A stretch of 64,000 nt of DNA from Tupaia tana (GCA_026018925.1 JAKSZU010000009.1:77780408-77844407), one strand, 5' to 3'; shown: positions 48,001-58,215, numbered from the stretch's first letter. Numbers and translations: made by a program. Notes: generated from the letters alone by a model not told the origin.

Positions 48001-49390
48001 TCCCTCTTTTTTTGTAACTTTTTTGACACTTTTTTTTTTTTTAAAACACAGTTGTTCTCTGGCTCTTGGCTCCACCTCTTATCTTGTTAATTTTCGCTCT
48101 GGTCCCTCCCACCAGGCAGAAGAAGCCTGGCCCTCAGAACAAGGTTCCTCATGGTGCCAGAAAACTAGATTTCTCAGGGAATGAAGAGTTTCTACTCATA
48201 ATTCAGCCTCCAACAAACGAGCTATAGGTAGGGAGCCCCCGCCGCACCCCCAGCCTTCTGTTTCTCTTTCGGTCTCTCAGTTCCCGTCTCTCCCTGGTTC
48301 TGCCTTCCATTTTTTTTTGTAATTTTTTGGCACTTTTTTTTTAAAAAAAAAACACAGTTGTTTTCTGGCTCTTGGCTCCACCTCTTATCTTGTTAATTTT
48401 CGCTCTGGTCCCTCCCACCAGGCAGAAGAAGCCTGGCCCTCAGAACAAGGTTCCTCATGGTGCCAGAAAACTAGATTTCTCAGGGAATGAAGAGTTCCTA
48501 CTGATAATTCAGCCTCCAACAAACGAGCTATAGGTAGGGAGCCCCTGCCGCACCCCCAGCCTTCTATATCTCTTTTGGTCTCTCAGTTCCCATCTCTCCC
48601 TGCTTCTTCCTTCCATTTTTTTTTGTAATTTTTTGGCACTTTTTTAAAAAAGTACAGTTGTTTTCTGGCTCTTGGCTCCACCTCTTATCTTGTTAATTTT
48701 CACTCTGGTCCCTCTCAACAGGCAGAAGAAGCCGGGTCCTCAGAACAAGGTTCCACATGGCGCCATCGAACTAGATTTTTCAGGGAATGAAGAGTTTCTA
48801 CTGATAATTCAGCCTCCACAAATGAGCCAGTGGTAGGGAGCCCCCACCGCACCACCAGCCTTCTATCTCTCTTTCGTTCTTTCGGTTCCCGTCTCTCCCT
48901 GCTTCTGCCTTCCCTTTTTTTTTTGGTAATTTTTCCTTTCTACAATTTTTTTAAAAGGTACAGTTTTTCTCTGGTTCTTGGCTCCACCTCTTATCTTGTT
49001 AATTTTCACTCTGGTCCCTCCCACCAGGCGGAAGAACCAGGCCCTCAGAACAAGGATCCACATGGCACCAGCGAACTAGATTTTTCAGGGAATGAAGAGT
49101 TTCTAGTGATAATTCAGCCTCCAACAAACGGGCTAGCGGTAGGGAGCCCCCACTGCACCCCCAGCCTTCTATCTCTTTTTCGGTCTCTCAGTTCCCGTCT
49201 CTCTCTGCTTCTGCCTTCCATTTATTTTTTTGTAATTTTTCCTTTTTATACTTTTTTTGAAAGGTACAGTTTTTCTCTGGCTCTTGGCTCCACCTCTTGT
49301 GAATTTTTGCTCTTGTCCCTCCCACTAGGCAGAAGAAGCCAGGCCCTCAGAACAAGGTTCCACATGGCACCAGCAAACTAGATTTTTCAG
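39027..49390 (+). repeat. Tandem monomer array (5' UTR of the giant element)
   Basis: About 39 copies of module A (roughly 110 bp: agaagccaggccctcagaac ... catggcgccag ... agatttttcaggg ... cagcctccaacaaacgagct) and about 31 copies of module B (roughly 195 bp: gggagcccccaccgcacccc, a C/T-rich run, ttttttgtaatttttcc, aaaaggcacagtttttctc, tggtccctcccaccaggc). The usual unit is A+B, near 305 bp. Short A-A steps of 105-115 bp occur near 39055-39285, 40195, 40918, 41335, 45385 and 46115-46335. All units are in direct orientation. The long frames here (for example 42534-43124, 43177-44043) are just repeats read through, with indels, and are not genes. Confidence 0.9.
41930..42186 (-). mobile_element. 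tRNA-derived SINE inside the monomer array
   Basis: Young-looking, near-consensus antisense copy. The array words on each side (ttttacactttttttt and ttttaacactttttttt) indicate insertion into the T-rich part of module B. Confidence 0.94.
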
Positions 49391-49853
49391 GTTTTGTATT
49401 TTGTGATTTTTTTTAAAAAAAAGAACAGTAATTACAATTTTTTAAAATTTTTCTGTCTTTTTTTCTTTTTCATTTGTTGTTTCTCTCTCCCTTTTTCATT
49501 TTCTTATTGCTTGTCTCTCCACCTTCCAATAGCCATTCAATGTGCTCTTAGATGGATCTAAGAGTACTATAGCTAAACATCCAAATACTAATAGGGTTAA
49601 AATATTCCCCATCACCTACTGAGTCTGCTGCTCCAGCGATCACAACAGAACGATAAACGGATTCTAGATCACCTCTGCTTGCTCCTGAACATTTAGACTG
49701 AACTTCAAGTATTTAAAGAAACATGCCATCCAGCAGATGACAAGAAATCACCGCTTGATCATGAGAAATATGGGAAAATGAGAAAATACCTCTCCTCCAA
49801 GGAAAAAGAGTAACTCTTCCTCATCCACAAGCAGTTCGGTGAAAATCATGGAA
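49391..49853 (+). promoter_or_regulatory. Non-repeated leader between monomers and ORF1
   Basis: The last monomer breaks off after agatttttcagg. A T-rich stretch and unique sequence then lead to ORF1. This corresponds to the tether region of monomeric L1 5' UTRs. It shares wording with the L1-I leader (the words tctccaaggaa, aagaatttaga). Confidence 0.6.
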
Positions 49854-50737
49854 ATGTCTGATAAGGAATTTAGAGCATTCATAATGTCGAAGCTAACAGA
49901 GATGGAAGAGAAGAGAGATAATGAACTGCTAAAGAGAAAGGAGAAAGAAGTTGACGAGTTCCAGGAGATGAGGAAATTCTTGCTAGATCTAAAAGAGGAA
50001 TTATAAACTTTACAAAAGACTCAAATGGAACTGCTAGAGATGAGTCTATAATACAAGAAGTCAAAAATTCCCTTGAAACTATTAAAAGCAGACTAGATCA
50101 TTCAGAAAATAGAATCTCAGATGTAGAAGAGAAAATGGCTGGCCTAGAAAAATCCACCATGAAGACTGAGAAAATGGCCCAAAAATTTGAGAATGATATG
50201 CGAGAAGTACTGGATACCATCAAACGTCCAAATATCCAGATAATTGGCATTCCAGAAGGTGAAGAGACCCATAAGGGCATTGATAATCTATTCCATGAAA
50301 TTCTGCAAGAAAACTTTCCAAACCTAGAGAGGCATTTGAAGATCCAGTCCCAGGAAATACAAAGGACCGCAAATAGAATCAACCCAAGAAGATCTTCTCC
50401 AAGACACATTATAGCTAGGTTGACCAAAACCGCAGACAAAGACAAGATACTAAGATTGGCAAGAGAAAAACATCAAGTTACCTACAAAGGACATCCCATC
50501 AGGCTAACAGCAGATCTCTCATCGGAAACAATGCGAGCGAGGAGAGAATGGGAAAATAAATTCAAAGTGTTACGAGAGAAGCAATTTCAGCCTAGAATAC
50601 TGTACCTGGCAAGATTATCTTTCAGGTGGGAAGAAAAGACAAGAACATTCTCAGATAAACACAATCTGAAAGAATTTACCAGCACCAGACCAGATCTCCA
50701 AGAAGTTCTCAAGGGTGTGCTGTATCAGGAAAATTAA
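49854..50737 (+). pseudogene. ORF1p pseudogene of the giant element
   Basis: L1 ORF1-like RNA-binding protein. The start region (MSDKEFRAFIMSKLTEMEEKR) parallels L1-I ORF1. An in-frame TAA occurs at 50004-50006 (codon 51), and a one-base deletion near 50040 shifts the frame. The rest is open at 50135-50737 (200 codons from an internal Met): end of coiled coil, RRM (PNIQIIGIPEGEE, HIIARLTKT) and C-terminal domain (KHQVTYKGHPIRLTADLSSETM, RPDLQEVLKGVLYQEN). The long intact C-terminal part suggests moderate age. It is better preserved than ORF1 of L1-I. Confidence 0.9.
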
Positions 50738-51745
50738 ACACAGTCACATGGAAATAAGAGTCCAAAAACTAAGAAAGTAGCCAACTTAATTATAGGGACA
50801 AGTCTGGAGTTGAATATTATATACCAGAATTTAACCAGGAAAATTGAACCAGAACAGAAGAAAAAAGCACATGAGACTGATAGGTTCATGCACCTACCAT
50901 TTGAACAGAATCCTAACCTGTTTCCTGGCTTTAAGCAAAGTCCCTTGGTGTATTTTTGATTTAAGTTAAAACTGGTTTTCTTAGTAGTAATGAGTGAACT
51001 CACCATTGAAAGTAGTTAGATTATGTAGGAAATTGTGTGATCAATGCAATGTGGGTGGGAAGGGAATGTAGGACAATTGTGGACACCGGAGGTGGTGTGT
51101 GAGGAGGATGTTAAGGGACAGAGGGTCAGAAAGAGGGGTGGAAATATTTCTAGAAACTAGAAATGGAAAATTTTTTGTAATGTGCATGATTGAGTCACTA
51201 TGCAGTGTGTACTGGATGGGAGATTGCATTTTGTGTGCTGTGATGATGCTTAGGTAAGGGATGTAAATTGAGTTACAAAAAAATGTTTCAGGAAAAAAAT
51301 ATATATATATTCAATGACTGCAGTAGGACATGTAGTTCCAGCTAGATGCTACTTTATAGGATGCATAAAGTTAGACTTGTGTTCATGGAAATGTGTATGT
51401 CACCTGTGTTTGCTATGAGGGTATTTGGATTGATTAAGGTCTTTGGTGATTCAATAAAATGTGGGGGGAAAATAGTATAGAAAGGAAACATAGATACCAG
51501 AGACAGTGTGGGAGGAGAATGGGAGATGGCAGAGGGTAAGGGATAGGGAATCAAGGATGGGGGGGGAAAGCTAAACATACAGAAAACAAGAAATGGAAGA
51601 TCATTTGCTGACAATAACATGTTTGTTGATGTGCTTGATTGAGACAATATACAGTGTATTCTGGAAGGAAAATCTCATTTTGTATGCTGTAATGATGTAC
51701 AGTGAATGAATGCAAATAAATAAATTGAAATAAAAAGAAAAAAAA
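50738..51745 (+). other. 3' region with duplicated L1-type 3' UTR and tail
   Basis: A short piece resembling the start of ORF2 (gccaacttaattatagggac) remains at about 50779, then ORF2 is missing. Two similar 3' UTR units follow: 51040-51290 (ggagggtggtgtgtgaggag-like, tagaaatggaaaattttttg, cagtgtgtactgg, gtgtgctgtgatgatg) and 51440-51715 (accagagacagtgtgggagg, caagaaatggaagatcattt, cagtgtattctgg, gtatgctgtaatgatgtaca). They are separated by an ATATAT stretch that looks like a former tail. Confidence 0.75.
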
Positions 51746-51761
51746 GAAAAAGTACTTGTAC
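51746..51761. other. Target-site duplication of the giant element, right copy
   Basis: GAAAAAGTACTTGTAC, exact repeat of 39011-39026. Confidence 0.9.
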
Positions 51762-51805
51762 ATCTATGTTTATTGTGGTATTATTCATGATTGCTAAGAC
51801 CCGGA

Positions 51806-52077
51806 TGTTGGCCACCGCCGTTGGCGGCCGAGCCAAGATGGCGCCGCTGGCTGCATAGGGAGGCATGTACAAACAAATCCTTACATGTTTTAGAGACAGC
51901 CAATCAGGACTTGCCTCGTACAGGTGAAGGATCTTGCGGGTGGGGCCGCCGGGAGGACCCTATATATACGGGGAGAAAGGAGAAGTAAAGGGGGAAGAAG
52001 AAAAAGGAAACCTGTGAATAAAGTCTGCAGGAGGAAGAACTGGGTGTCGTGCTGTCTCTTCAGAAGTGACGCCGACA
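51806..52077 (+). repeat. 5' LTR of the short LTR element
   Basis: Contains a YY1-like AAGATGGCGCC (51836-51846), CCAAT (inside agccaatcagg, about 51898), TATA (ccctatatata, about 51958) and AATAAA (about 52017). Confidence 0.9.
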
Positions 52078-52079
52078 AG

Positions 52080-52097
52080 TGGTGGCCTGTACGGGGA
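52080..52097 (+). promoter_or_regulatory. Primer-binding site, tRNA-Ile-like
   Basis: TGGTGGCCTGTACGGGGA differs at one base from the complement of the tRNA-Ile(AAU) 3' end (TGGTGGCCCGTACGGGGA). Confidence 0.8.
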
Positions 52098-52275
52098 CAA
52101 AAACAAAAGAGGCGGATAAAGGAAACCTGTGAATAAAGACTACGTGAGGAAGGACCTGGTACAGAAGATTCAGAATCTCCGAGTCTACAGGGCAGCTAGC
52201 TGGTACCGGGCGAAGGTCCCGGAAAGAAGACCTCAGCAAAGAGGCGGAAAAGGCTAAGAAGAAATTTGGAAAGCT

Positions 52276-52531
52276 GAGATGTATTAAAGGACTAAGAAAC
52301 TTAGAAGGCTAAGAAATTTATTTTAAGGTTAGGAAATAAGAGATGTATTAAAGGACTAAGAAACTTAGAAGGCTAAGAAATTTATTTTAAGGTTAGGAAA
52401 TAAGAGATGTATTAAAGGACTAAGAAACTTAGAAGGCTAAGAAATTTATTTTAAGGTTAGGAAATAAGAGATGTATTAAAGGACTAAGAAACTTAGAAGG
52501 CTAAGAAATTTATTTTAAGGTTAGGAAATAA
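52276..52531 (+). repeat. Four 64-bp tandem repeats
   Basis: Unit starts gagatgtattaaaggactaa, at 52276, 52340, 52404 and 52468. Copies appear identical. A diverged half-unit follows and precedes (aggttaggaaataa, ctaagaagaaattt). Confidence 0.95.
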
Positions 52532-52671
52532 AAGTAAAAATTGACAGAGTCAATTTGAAGATTTTGAAAGTTTAGAAGTTAGAAAAAGCTGAGAGTAATT
52601 AGACAGTTAAGGTTAGAAGACCTGGGCAAAAAGGCATCGGTCTTCTCCTGACAAAAACAAAAGGGGGGAAC

Positions 52672-52943
52672 TGTTGGCCACCGCCGTTGGCCGCCAAGCC
52701 AAGATGGCGCTGCTGGCTGCATAGGGAGGTGTGTACAAACAACTCCTTACATGTTTTAGAGACAGTCAATCAGGACTTGCCTCGTACAGGTGAAGGAACT
52801 TGCGGGTGGGGACGCCGGGAGGACCCTATATATATGGGGAGAAAGGAGAAGTAAAGGGGGAAGAAGAAAAAGGAAACCTGTGAATAAAGACTACGGGCAG
52901 AAGAACCGGGGGTCGTGCCGTCTCTGCAGAAGTGACGCCGACA
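52672..52943 (+). repeat. 3' LTR of the short LTR element
   Basis: 272 bp, about 93-95% like the 5' LTR by eye (for example GGCCGCCAAG versus GGCGGCCGAG, and cgctgctgg versus cgccgctgg). Confidence 0.9.
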
Positions 52944-52949
52944 CCCGGA

Positions 52950-53450
52950 ACCAACTCAAATGCCCACGAACAGATGAATGGATTAAAAAATTATGGCACA
53001 TGTACTCTGTGGAATACTATTTAACTATAAAAAACAAGACCCTGGCTTTTGAGAGAAAGTGGATAAGTATGGAAGATTTATTGCTAACTGAAGCAAGCCA
53101 GGCTAGGAAGGAGAGACATCGTATGTCTCCACTTAATATATACCTAGTGTCCTCACTCTATGGCCAAAATAGAATGACTAAAGTTTCTAGAAACTTAGCA
53201 AATGGTTGTGATTACCAGATACCATGTGGGAAGAGGGTGGGTGAAGGAGTAGAGCCTGAGGAAGTGCATTGAGGAGAAAAATAGAGAGATAAGGCATTTA
53301 TGGGACAATCAAATTGATTATCTATTGAATATAACTTTATAGTATTGTCAACTGGACTTGTGAGAAATGTACACATGTTGGAATATTCACTTTGCAAACT
53401 AAGTAACATGTGACTGAATGTATAAAATAAATTGACATAAAAAGAAATAT
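52950..53450 (+). pseudogene. L1-I 3' end
   Basis: Resumes at the second copy of CCCGGA with the ORF2 C-terminus (NQLKCPRTDEWIKKLWHMYSVEYYLTIKNKT region), then the 3' UTR ending at about 53445 in a TA-rich tail. Confidence 0.85.
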
Positions 53451-53462
53451 TATATATATATA

Positions 53463-53511
<49 letters not shown>

Positions 53512-53512
53512 T
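53449..53512. repeat. (TA)n microsatellite
   Basis: TA/TATG repeats at the end of L1-I. Confidence 0.95.
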
Positions 53513-53636
53513 GGAGTGGACATGCCTGAAATTATGGCTGCAGAGATGGAAGGAGGATTGTGGCATGAAGTCATTTTGGAAGGTGCTTCTCTTTCTTTCT
53601 CTCCCAATAATCAAACATGTATTTTTTGCTTTTCTG

Positions 53637-53886
53637 GGAGAGGTTTTTGCTGTAGGGCACATGCACGTGCCAGAAAGACAGAGAGAGACAGAGAGACAGA
53701 AAGCGAGAAATCACCCCCCTGGGGGAATGGTCACACTGCAATCCCTTCTCCTCCATTCTCCTCTCAGGATCTTGGGAATGCACGCACACGTGCCCAGGGT
53801 GAGTTTAAGCCACCGGGTCCGGGACGCAAACTACAGTCGACTACAGGGGAGTCCAGTGACATAGCCATTACGCTAACTGCTGGTCA
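53637..53886 (-). mobile_element. tRNA-derived SINE, antisense
   Basis: Full-length copy, mildly diverged. Confidence 0.92.
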
Positions 53887-55718
53887 CAAAACAAACATAT
53901 TTTTAAAGATGAAAAAACAAAAGACAAAGAATGTAAAGTTCTCTGTTGAAAATTATATTTTATGCTAATATCCTTTATTTCATTGTTATGTACTGCATGC
54001 ATACTTCACAATACCATATTGTGAGCTATTTAGTTGTAGTAATATAGAATATAAATAAAATTTTCTAAAACAAGCCAAAGCATAAGCATTGGAGTCATAA
54101 GTAATTCAAAAGAATAAGATGAAATAAAATAATTGCAGTAGCTTCTTAGCTGATCTCTTATGCTTAGTCAAGCTCTTCTGGAACTCATCATCTATACTAT
54201 TAGGTTGTAGGCAAAGTCATAATGCATTTTCTGTGTAAAATTTCTATGTAAGAATGCATCATGACTTTCCCAACAAACCAACATTTGCATAATTGGCTAA
54301 AAACTAAAATCTAATCACATTATTCTTTAGGTTTGAGGACAGAGTTCTAACTATTTTTCTTGTTTATTCTAAAATTGTTTCCAGAGGTCCTGGGAGAGTC
54401 AGCCTACAAACATTAACAGAGGCCTAAGAACATTAACAGAACACTTTGGTCTCTTGATAGTGAGATGCTCAGTCCTATCCCAGGCAAAGTATTTTTATGA
54501 TGCATAGTAAGCCTTCTTATCTCTTAAAGTAAAGCACACACATTCTTTTGCTAAAATTTTTCAGGGATAGATACTTGTGGGCTTTATTAGCCAATTACTT
54601 ATCTAAGAATTTCAAACTCACTAGTAACCTACAAGTTTCTGCTTCCAGAAATCCCACCTTTTTAAGCCAGGTCAATATAAAAAGACTATACTGACAACTC
54701 TCCTGATCACACAGCTAATAAAAGGAGTCACTTTATCTCAACACCCTGAGAAACATTTTTTGTTTTTCTCTGAGCCTAGGTAACTCATAATCATGTTTAG
54801 AATAAATTGCATTATTATTTCTGCAGAGTTGGTTATTTCCAAGTTTATACATTTCAATGGCCTCCTAACAGCAAAATGTAAAAATTCAAATTTAGTTTGG
54901 TACATTAAAGGTTTTAGTCTTTTGGATGACGCTTATTTTTCCAGCCTCATCTCTTAATACTTTTGTATGTATTTTTCCCCCTCCAGCCATATTATTTTGG
55001 TTATTTTTCTTTTTCACAATGTGCCCTGCAAGATATCTAGAATATAATAGCTATTAAAGGAAGATTTGATAGGTGATTAATTATCCATTTGTTAACACAT
55101 AATTTTAGCAGCAACAATGATGAGCTTAAATCAATAGTAAGCCTTAGTTAATAGTGAGTAATGTGTTTTCTTCTTGTTGAACTTTTGCACATTTAAATTC
55201 ATACTGCTTTTTTAAAACACATCCTTATTATTGTTTGAAACTGTGGCCTTCTTTTGTTTATTTTTCTACTTATGTAACAAATATCTGAGGACATAACATC
55301 CAACACCAAAATTAGAAAAAAAGACAATAATTTACATTGCAATTACATGATTTTCCACAGTTTATCAACATATACTTAATCAATGTTTTTAGCATATCTT
55401 TATCAAAACCTACTTTGTTTTGGAGAGGGATTTTATTTTTCTGTAAGAAAAACTATCTACTTTAATCAGTAACCAAAACATTATTCTTTGAGGTTATTAT
55501 GAAGAAAGAAATAATTGTGAACATATAAATTATACAAAATGTACGTCTCTTTAACTTCAGAGTAGAACTTGATAATTTCAAAGCTGAGAGAAAACAATTG
55601 TCATTAATTCATACACTAGAATCTGATGCCATCCCTAAAATCTACTCTTCTAATAATTAAAATATAAATTCTGCAGAGATATTATTGAGGATATTTACCT
55701 TGCATAATGATAATGAGA
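53887..55718. other. AT-rich intergenic stretch
   Basis: About 1.8 kb with no supported gene. At 54660-54740 a TATA-like atataaaaag and an aataaaaggag within 60 bp could belong to an old LTR, but no family is recognised. Confidence 0.45.
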
Positions 55719-55970
55719 CCAGTAGGTGATGTGGTGGCTAAGGTGCAGAAGTCCTACAGGGCTGATCAGGGTTCAAATCCCAGACCTGGAAGCTTGAAAT
55801 TTAGTCCAGGTGTGTGTGTGCTTATGTGCCTAAAATCCCAAAAGGAGAATGGAGAAGAAGGAAAACCAGCATGGTCACACTGCTGAGGTGCAATTACTCA
55901 CTTTTCTTCTCACTATTTCACTCTCTGTTCCTCTACTGTGAGTGCACACTTCCTATAGCAAAAACCTAAA
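55719..55970 (+). mobile_element. Old tRNA-derived SINE
   Basis: Diverged head (gagaccagtaggtgatgtgg) and B-box GTTCAAATCCC. Body partly retained. Confidence 0.8.
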
Positions 55971-56102
55971 AAAAGTGTATATTAATATTTTCAGTCATTA
56001 ACATTAGAAAGTACCTGTTTATACAGCATGATTAAGAAATTGGAAAGTTTGACTAGGCACTTATAGTTAGTCACTATTTACACTTTTAAAAAGAAATTGT
56101 AA

Positions 56103-56350
56103 GGGCCAGCAGATGGTATAACAGTTATATCACTGGACTCCCTCATACTCAACTGAAGTTTGAGTTCCTGAGTCAGAGGCTTAAAACTCACACCAGGTGC
56201 ATGTGGGTGCATGCCCAAGATACCGAGAAGAGAATGGAGGAGAAGGGATTGGGTTTTAGTCACCCCTGGGGGGTGATTTTTTGCTTTCTATCTGTCTCTT
56301 TGGAGAGTGTAATGCCCTATAGCAGACAATCTCTCTTTCAAAGAAAAAAA
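56103..56350 (+). mobile_element. tRNA-derived SINE, diverged
   Basis: Full length (gggccagcagatggtataac to ccctatagcag). Flanked by aaattgtaa-like words on both sides (56093 and 56349). Confidence 0.87.
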
Positions 56351-56650
56351 AATTGTTAATTATGTATGTGAAATTCTAATTGTGCTGGAAAGTCTGTATT
56401 TGTAAGGCATTCTGCAATTTACAGAGAACTTAGTGAACCACCATCATTTTTATTATTAAAATAAATATTTAATGTTTCCATCACATTAGAGATGAGAAAT
56501 CTGAAACTCAGAAAGAATAGATTAATTTCCCCAAATAATCTACATATCATATTGGTGCCAAGTCTGTGACACAAATTTCTTTATTTCTGTGAGAATAATA
56601 TACTTCTATGATGATAAAAAGACACTTTAGAATAAATTTCACTTATTCAT
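56351..56650. other. Unassigned sequence
   Basis: No gene. A segment near 56460-56560 reads like ordinary unique mammalian DNA. Confidence 0.4.
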
Positions 56651-56920
56651 TGATTTTCTTTTTTTATTATTCATTCACCGTGCATGAATACAGTATACAA
56701 AATGAGATATTTCCATCCAGAATACACTGTATTTTGGCTCAATCAAGGATATTACTATATGTGTTATCATCAACAAATACTTTCCCATTTCTTGTTTCTT
56801 ATATATTTTGCAAGTTTTTTTTTTTTTTTTTGGTCCCCCCTTACTTTCCCACCTTCCACCCTCTGCCATCTCCTACCCTCCTCCCACTGTCCCTAGTATC
56901 TACAGTTGTTTTCCAGTCTT
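56651..56920 (-). mobile_element. L1-type 3' end, antisense
   Basis: Reverse complement of the common 3' UTR unit (antisense tail near 56655, then gaatacagtatacaaaatgag, gaatacactgtattttgg, ctagtatctacagttg). Confidence 0.75.
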
Positions 56921-56974
56921 TTTTTCTCACGTTTTATTGATTCACTAAAGCTCTTAATTAATTTTAAAATTTTC

Positions 56975-57500
56975 AATAGTGGTACAGTGGGCTGGGCCTG
57001 CGCGGCGGGCCGGGGCTCTGCCTCACGTGCCCCTGTGCGGCGGGCCGGGGCTCTGCCTCGCGTGCCCCTGCGCGGCCGGGCCTGCACGGTGGGCCGGGGC
57101 TCTGCCTCACTTGCCGCACAGCCAGGCCTGCGCGGCCCCCGCTGCCTCTCCGGCGCTTGGTGTGTCCCGCGCTCGGCGCCGACGCAGGCTGGTGGCATGG
57201 ACCAGCCAAGCTCACCGTCCTTCCTTTCTCAGGCCAGGCGGGCGAGCAGAAGATGGCGCTGGATCCCAGGCATATTCGTGCGCTTGGGGCTGGCGCGTGG
57301 CCGCCGGGCCTGGGCATGGCCGCCGGGCCGGAGCGTGGTCACTGGGCCTGCGTGTGGCCGTCGGGCCTGCGCGTGGCCACCGGGTCTGAGCGTGGCCGCC
57401 GGGCCTGCGTGTGGCTGCTGGACCTGTGCGTGGCCCCCCCGGGCCTGCACGTGGCCACCGGGCCTGCGCCTGCACGTGGCCGCTGGCCACAGGCAGCAAA
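56975..57500. repeat. GC-rich CpG island with VNTRs
   Basis: Sharp rise in G+C in AT-rich surroundings. First part (about 57002-57116): roughly 35-bp units around gggccggggctctgcctc. Second part (about 57285-57490): about ten 19-bp units of the form cgtggccgccgggcctg. Frames are open on both strands only because the repeats lack stops. The predicted peptides are low-complexity Ala/Arg/Gly/Pro and not believable genes. Confidence 0.85.
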
Positions 57501-57945
57501 CTGAAGCTGAAAACTAGGATTAAGAACTTGCAACTACAAGCAACAGAAAGAAACTTTAGCTGTCTTAAACCAATTGAGAAATATATTGTATAGGAGGATT
57601 TTCCCTGACTATGGACAGTGAGAAGATGATGGTTACCAGCCCTGCATTACCTCAGGGAAAAACAAGAACTACTCTACCATTCTTAAGGAAGCCAGATACC
57701 CGAGGATGACTCACGCTGCAGATCCCCACAACACCATTCCCGGTAATCACAAGATGGATGCTGTGCCGCATCAACTGATAATCACCTCTACTTTCCAGAA
57801 CCACTTTCCTGAAACTGTATTCCATGGAGACTCACCTACAATTGCGGAACTGCACGAGACCCACCCTTAATCCAACCCTGAATACAATCTATGCTCCCTA
57901 TTGTTAAAAACTATATGAGCTGATAATTGAAAAAAAAAAAAAAGA
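57501..57945 (+). other. Non-repetitive tail next to the GC-rich VNTR
   Basis: Moderate-GC sequence ending in atatgagctgataattg and an A14 run (about 57930-57943). Words such as ctatgctccctattg and tatatgagctg look LTR-like. Together with the VNTR it could be one composite retroelement. Confidence 0.4.
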
Positions 57946-57949
57946 ACTG

Positions 57950-58215
57950 AAAGAACTGGAAGGTAAAATGGCAGGGATGGCAACTGCAGATACTAGAGAC
58001 AGTATGGGAGAGGTAATGGGAATGAGTAATTGAGGGCGGAAGGGAGGGATTCAGGGAACAAACAACACACTTAATAGACACAAAAATGAAAAGTTGTCTG
58101 TTGATGATAATGTATATGGTAATATCATTGTCTTGACTAACGTGCACTGTATTCATGCTGGGAAAAACCATGTTGTACACTGTAAAGAGGTGCAATGATT
58201 AAATGTAAAAAAAAA
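57950..58215 (+). mobile_element. L1-type 3' end, sense
   Basis: Same 3' UTR unit as 56651-56920 but in the opposite orientation (agatactagagacagtatggg, gtgcactgtattcatgctgg, gtacactgtaaagagg), ending in an A tail. Confidence 0.75.

Larger units (their letters stand above)
39027..51745 (+). mobile_element. Giant ORF1-only L1-derived retroposon with monomeric 5' UTR
   Basis: A 12.7-kb unit: about 10.4 kb of tandem monomers (39027-49390), a non-repeated leader (49391-49853), an ORF1 pseudogene (49854-50737), a vestige of the ORF1-ORF2 spacer, then a 3' region with two copies of an L1-type 3' end and an A-rich tail (about 51715-51745). ORF2 is absent. A 16-bp target duplication flanks the whole, which supports one retrotransposition event, although the array may have expanded later. 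One SINE interrupts the array. Half-L1 (HAL1) elements with ORF1 only are known in mammals. Tandem 5' UTR monomers are known from rodent L1s, but with roughly 200-bp units and far fewer copies. The family name is unknown to me. Confidence 0.8.
51806..52943 (+). mobile_element. Short non-autonomous LTR retrotransposon
   Basis: 1,138 bp: two 272-bp LTRs (TG...CA) around a 594-bp core, flanked by a 6-bp duplication CCCGGA (51800-51805 and 52944-52949). A tRNA-Ile-like primer site (52080-52097) and a polypurine tract (AAAAGGGGGGAA, about 52659-52670) are present. No gag, pol or env. It resembles TRIM/ETn-like parasites that use another element's proteins, and needs a helper to move. It sits in L1-I, downstream of the giant element. 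The LTRs differ at a dozen or more positions, so it is much older than the provirus. Confidence 0.9.

Noticed and set aside
39027-49390. Centromeric or subtelomeric satellite
   Set aside because: The array is bounded by a 16-bp target duplication inside an L1 and leads directly into ORF1, so it is part of a retroelement.
56893-57533. Overlapping frames up to 203 codons on both strands in the GC-rich island
   Set aside because: GC-rich repeats lack stop codons. Peptides are low complexity and equally long on both strands.
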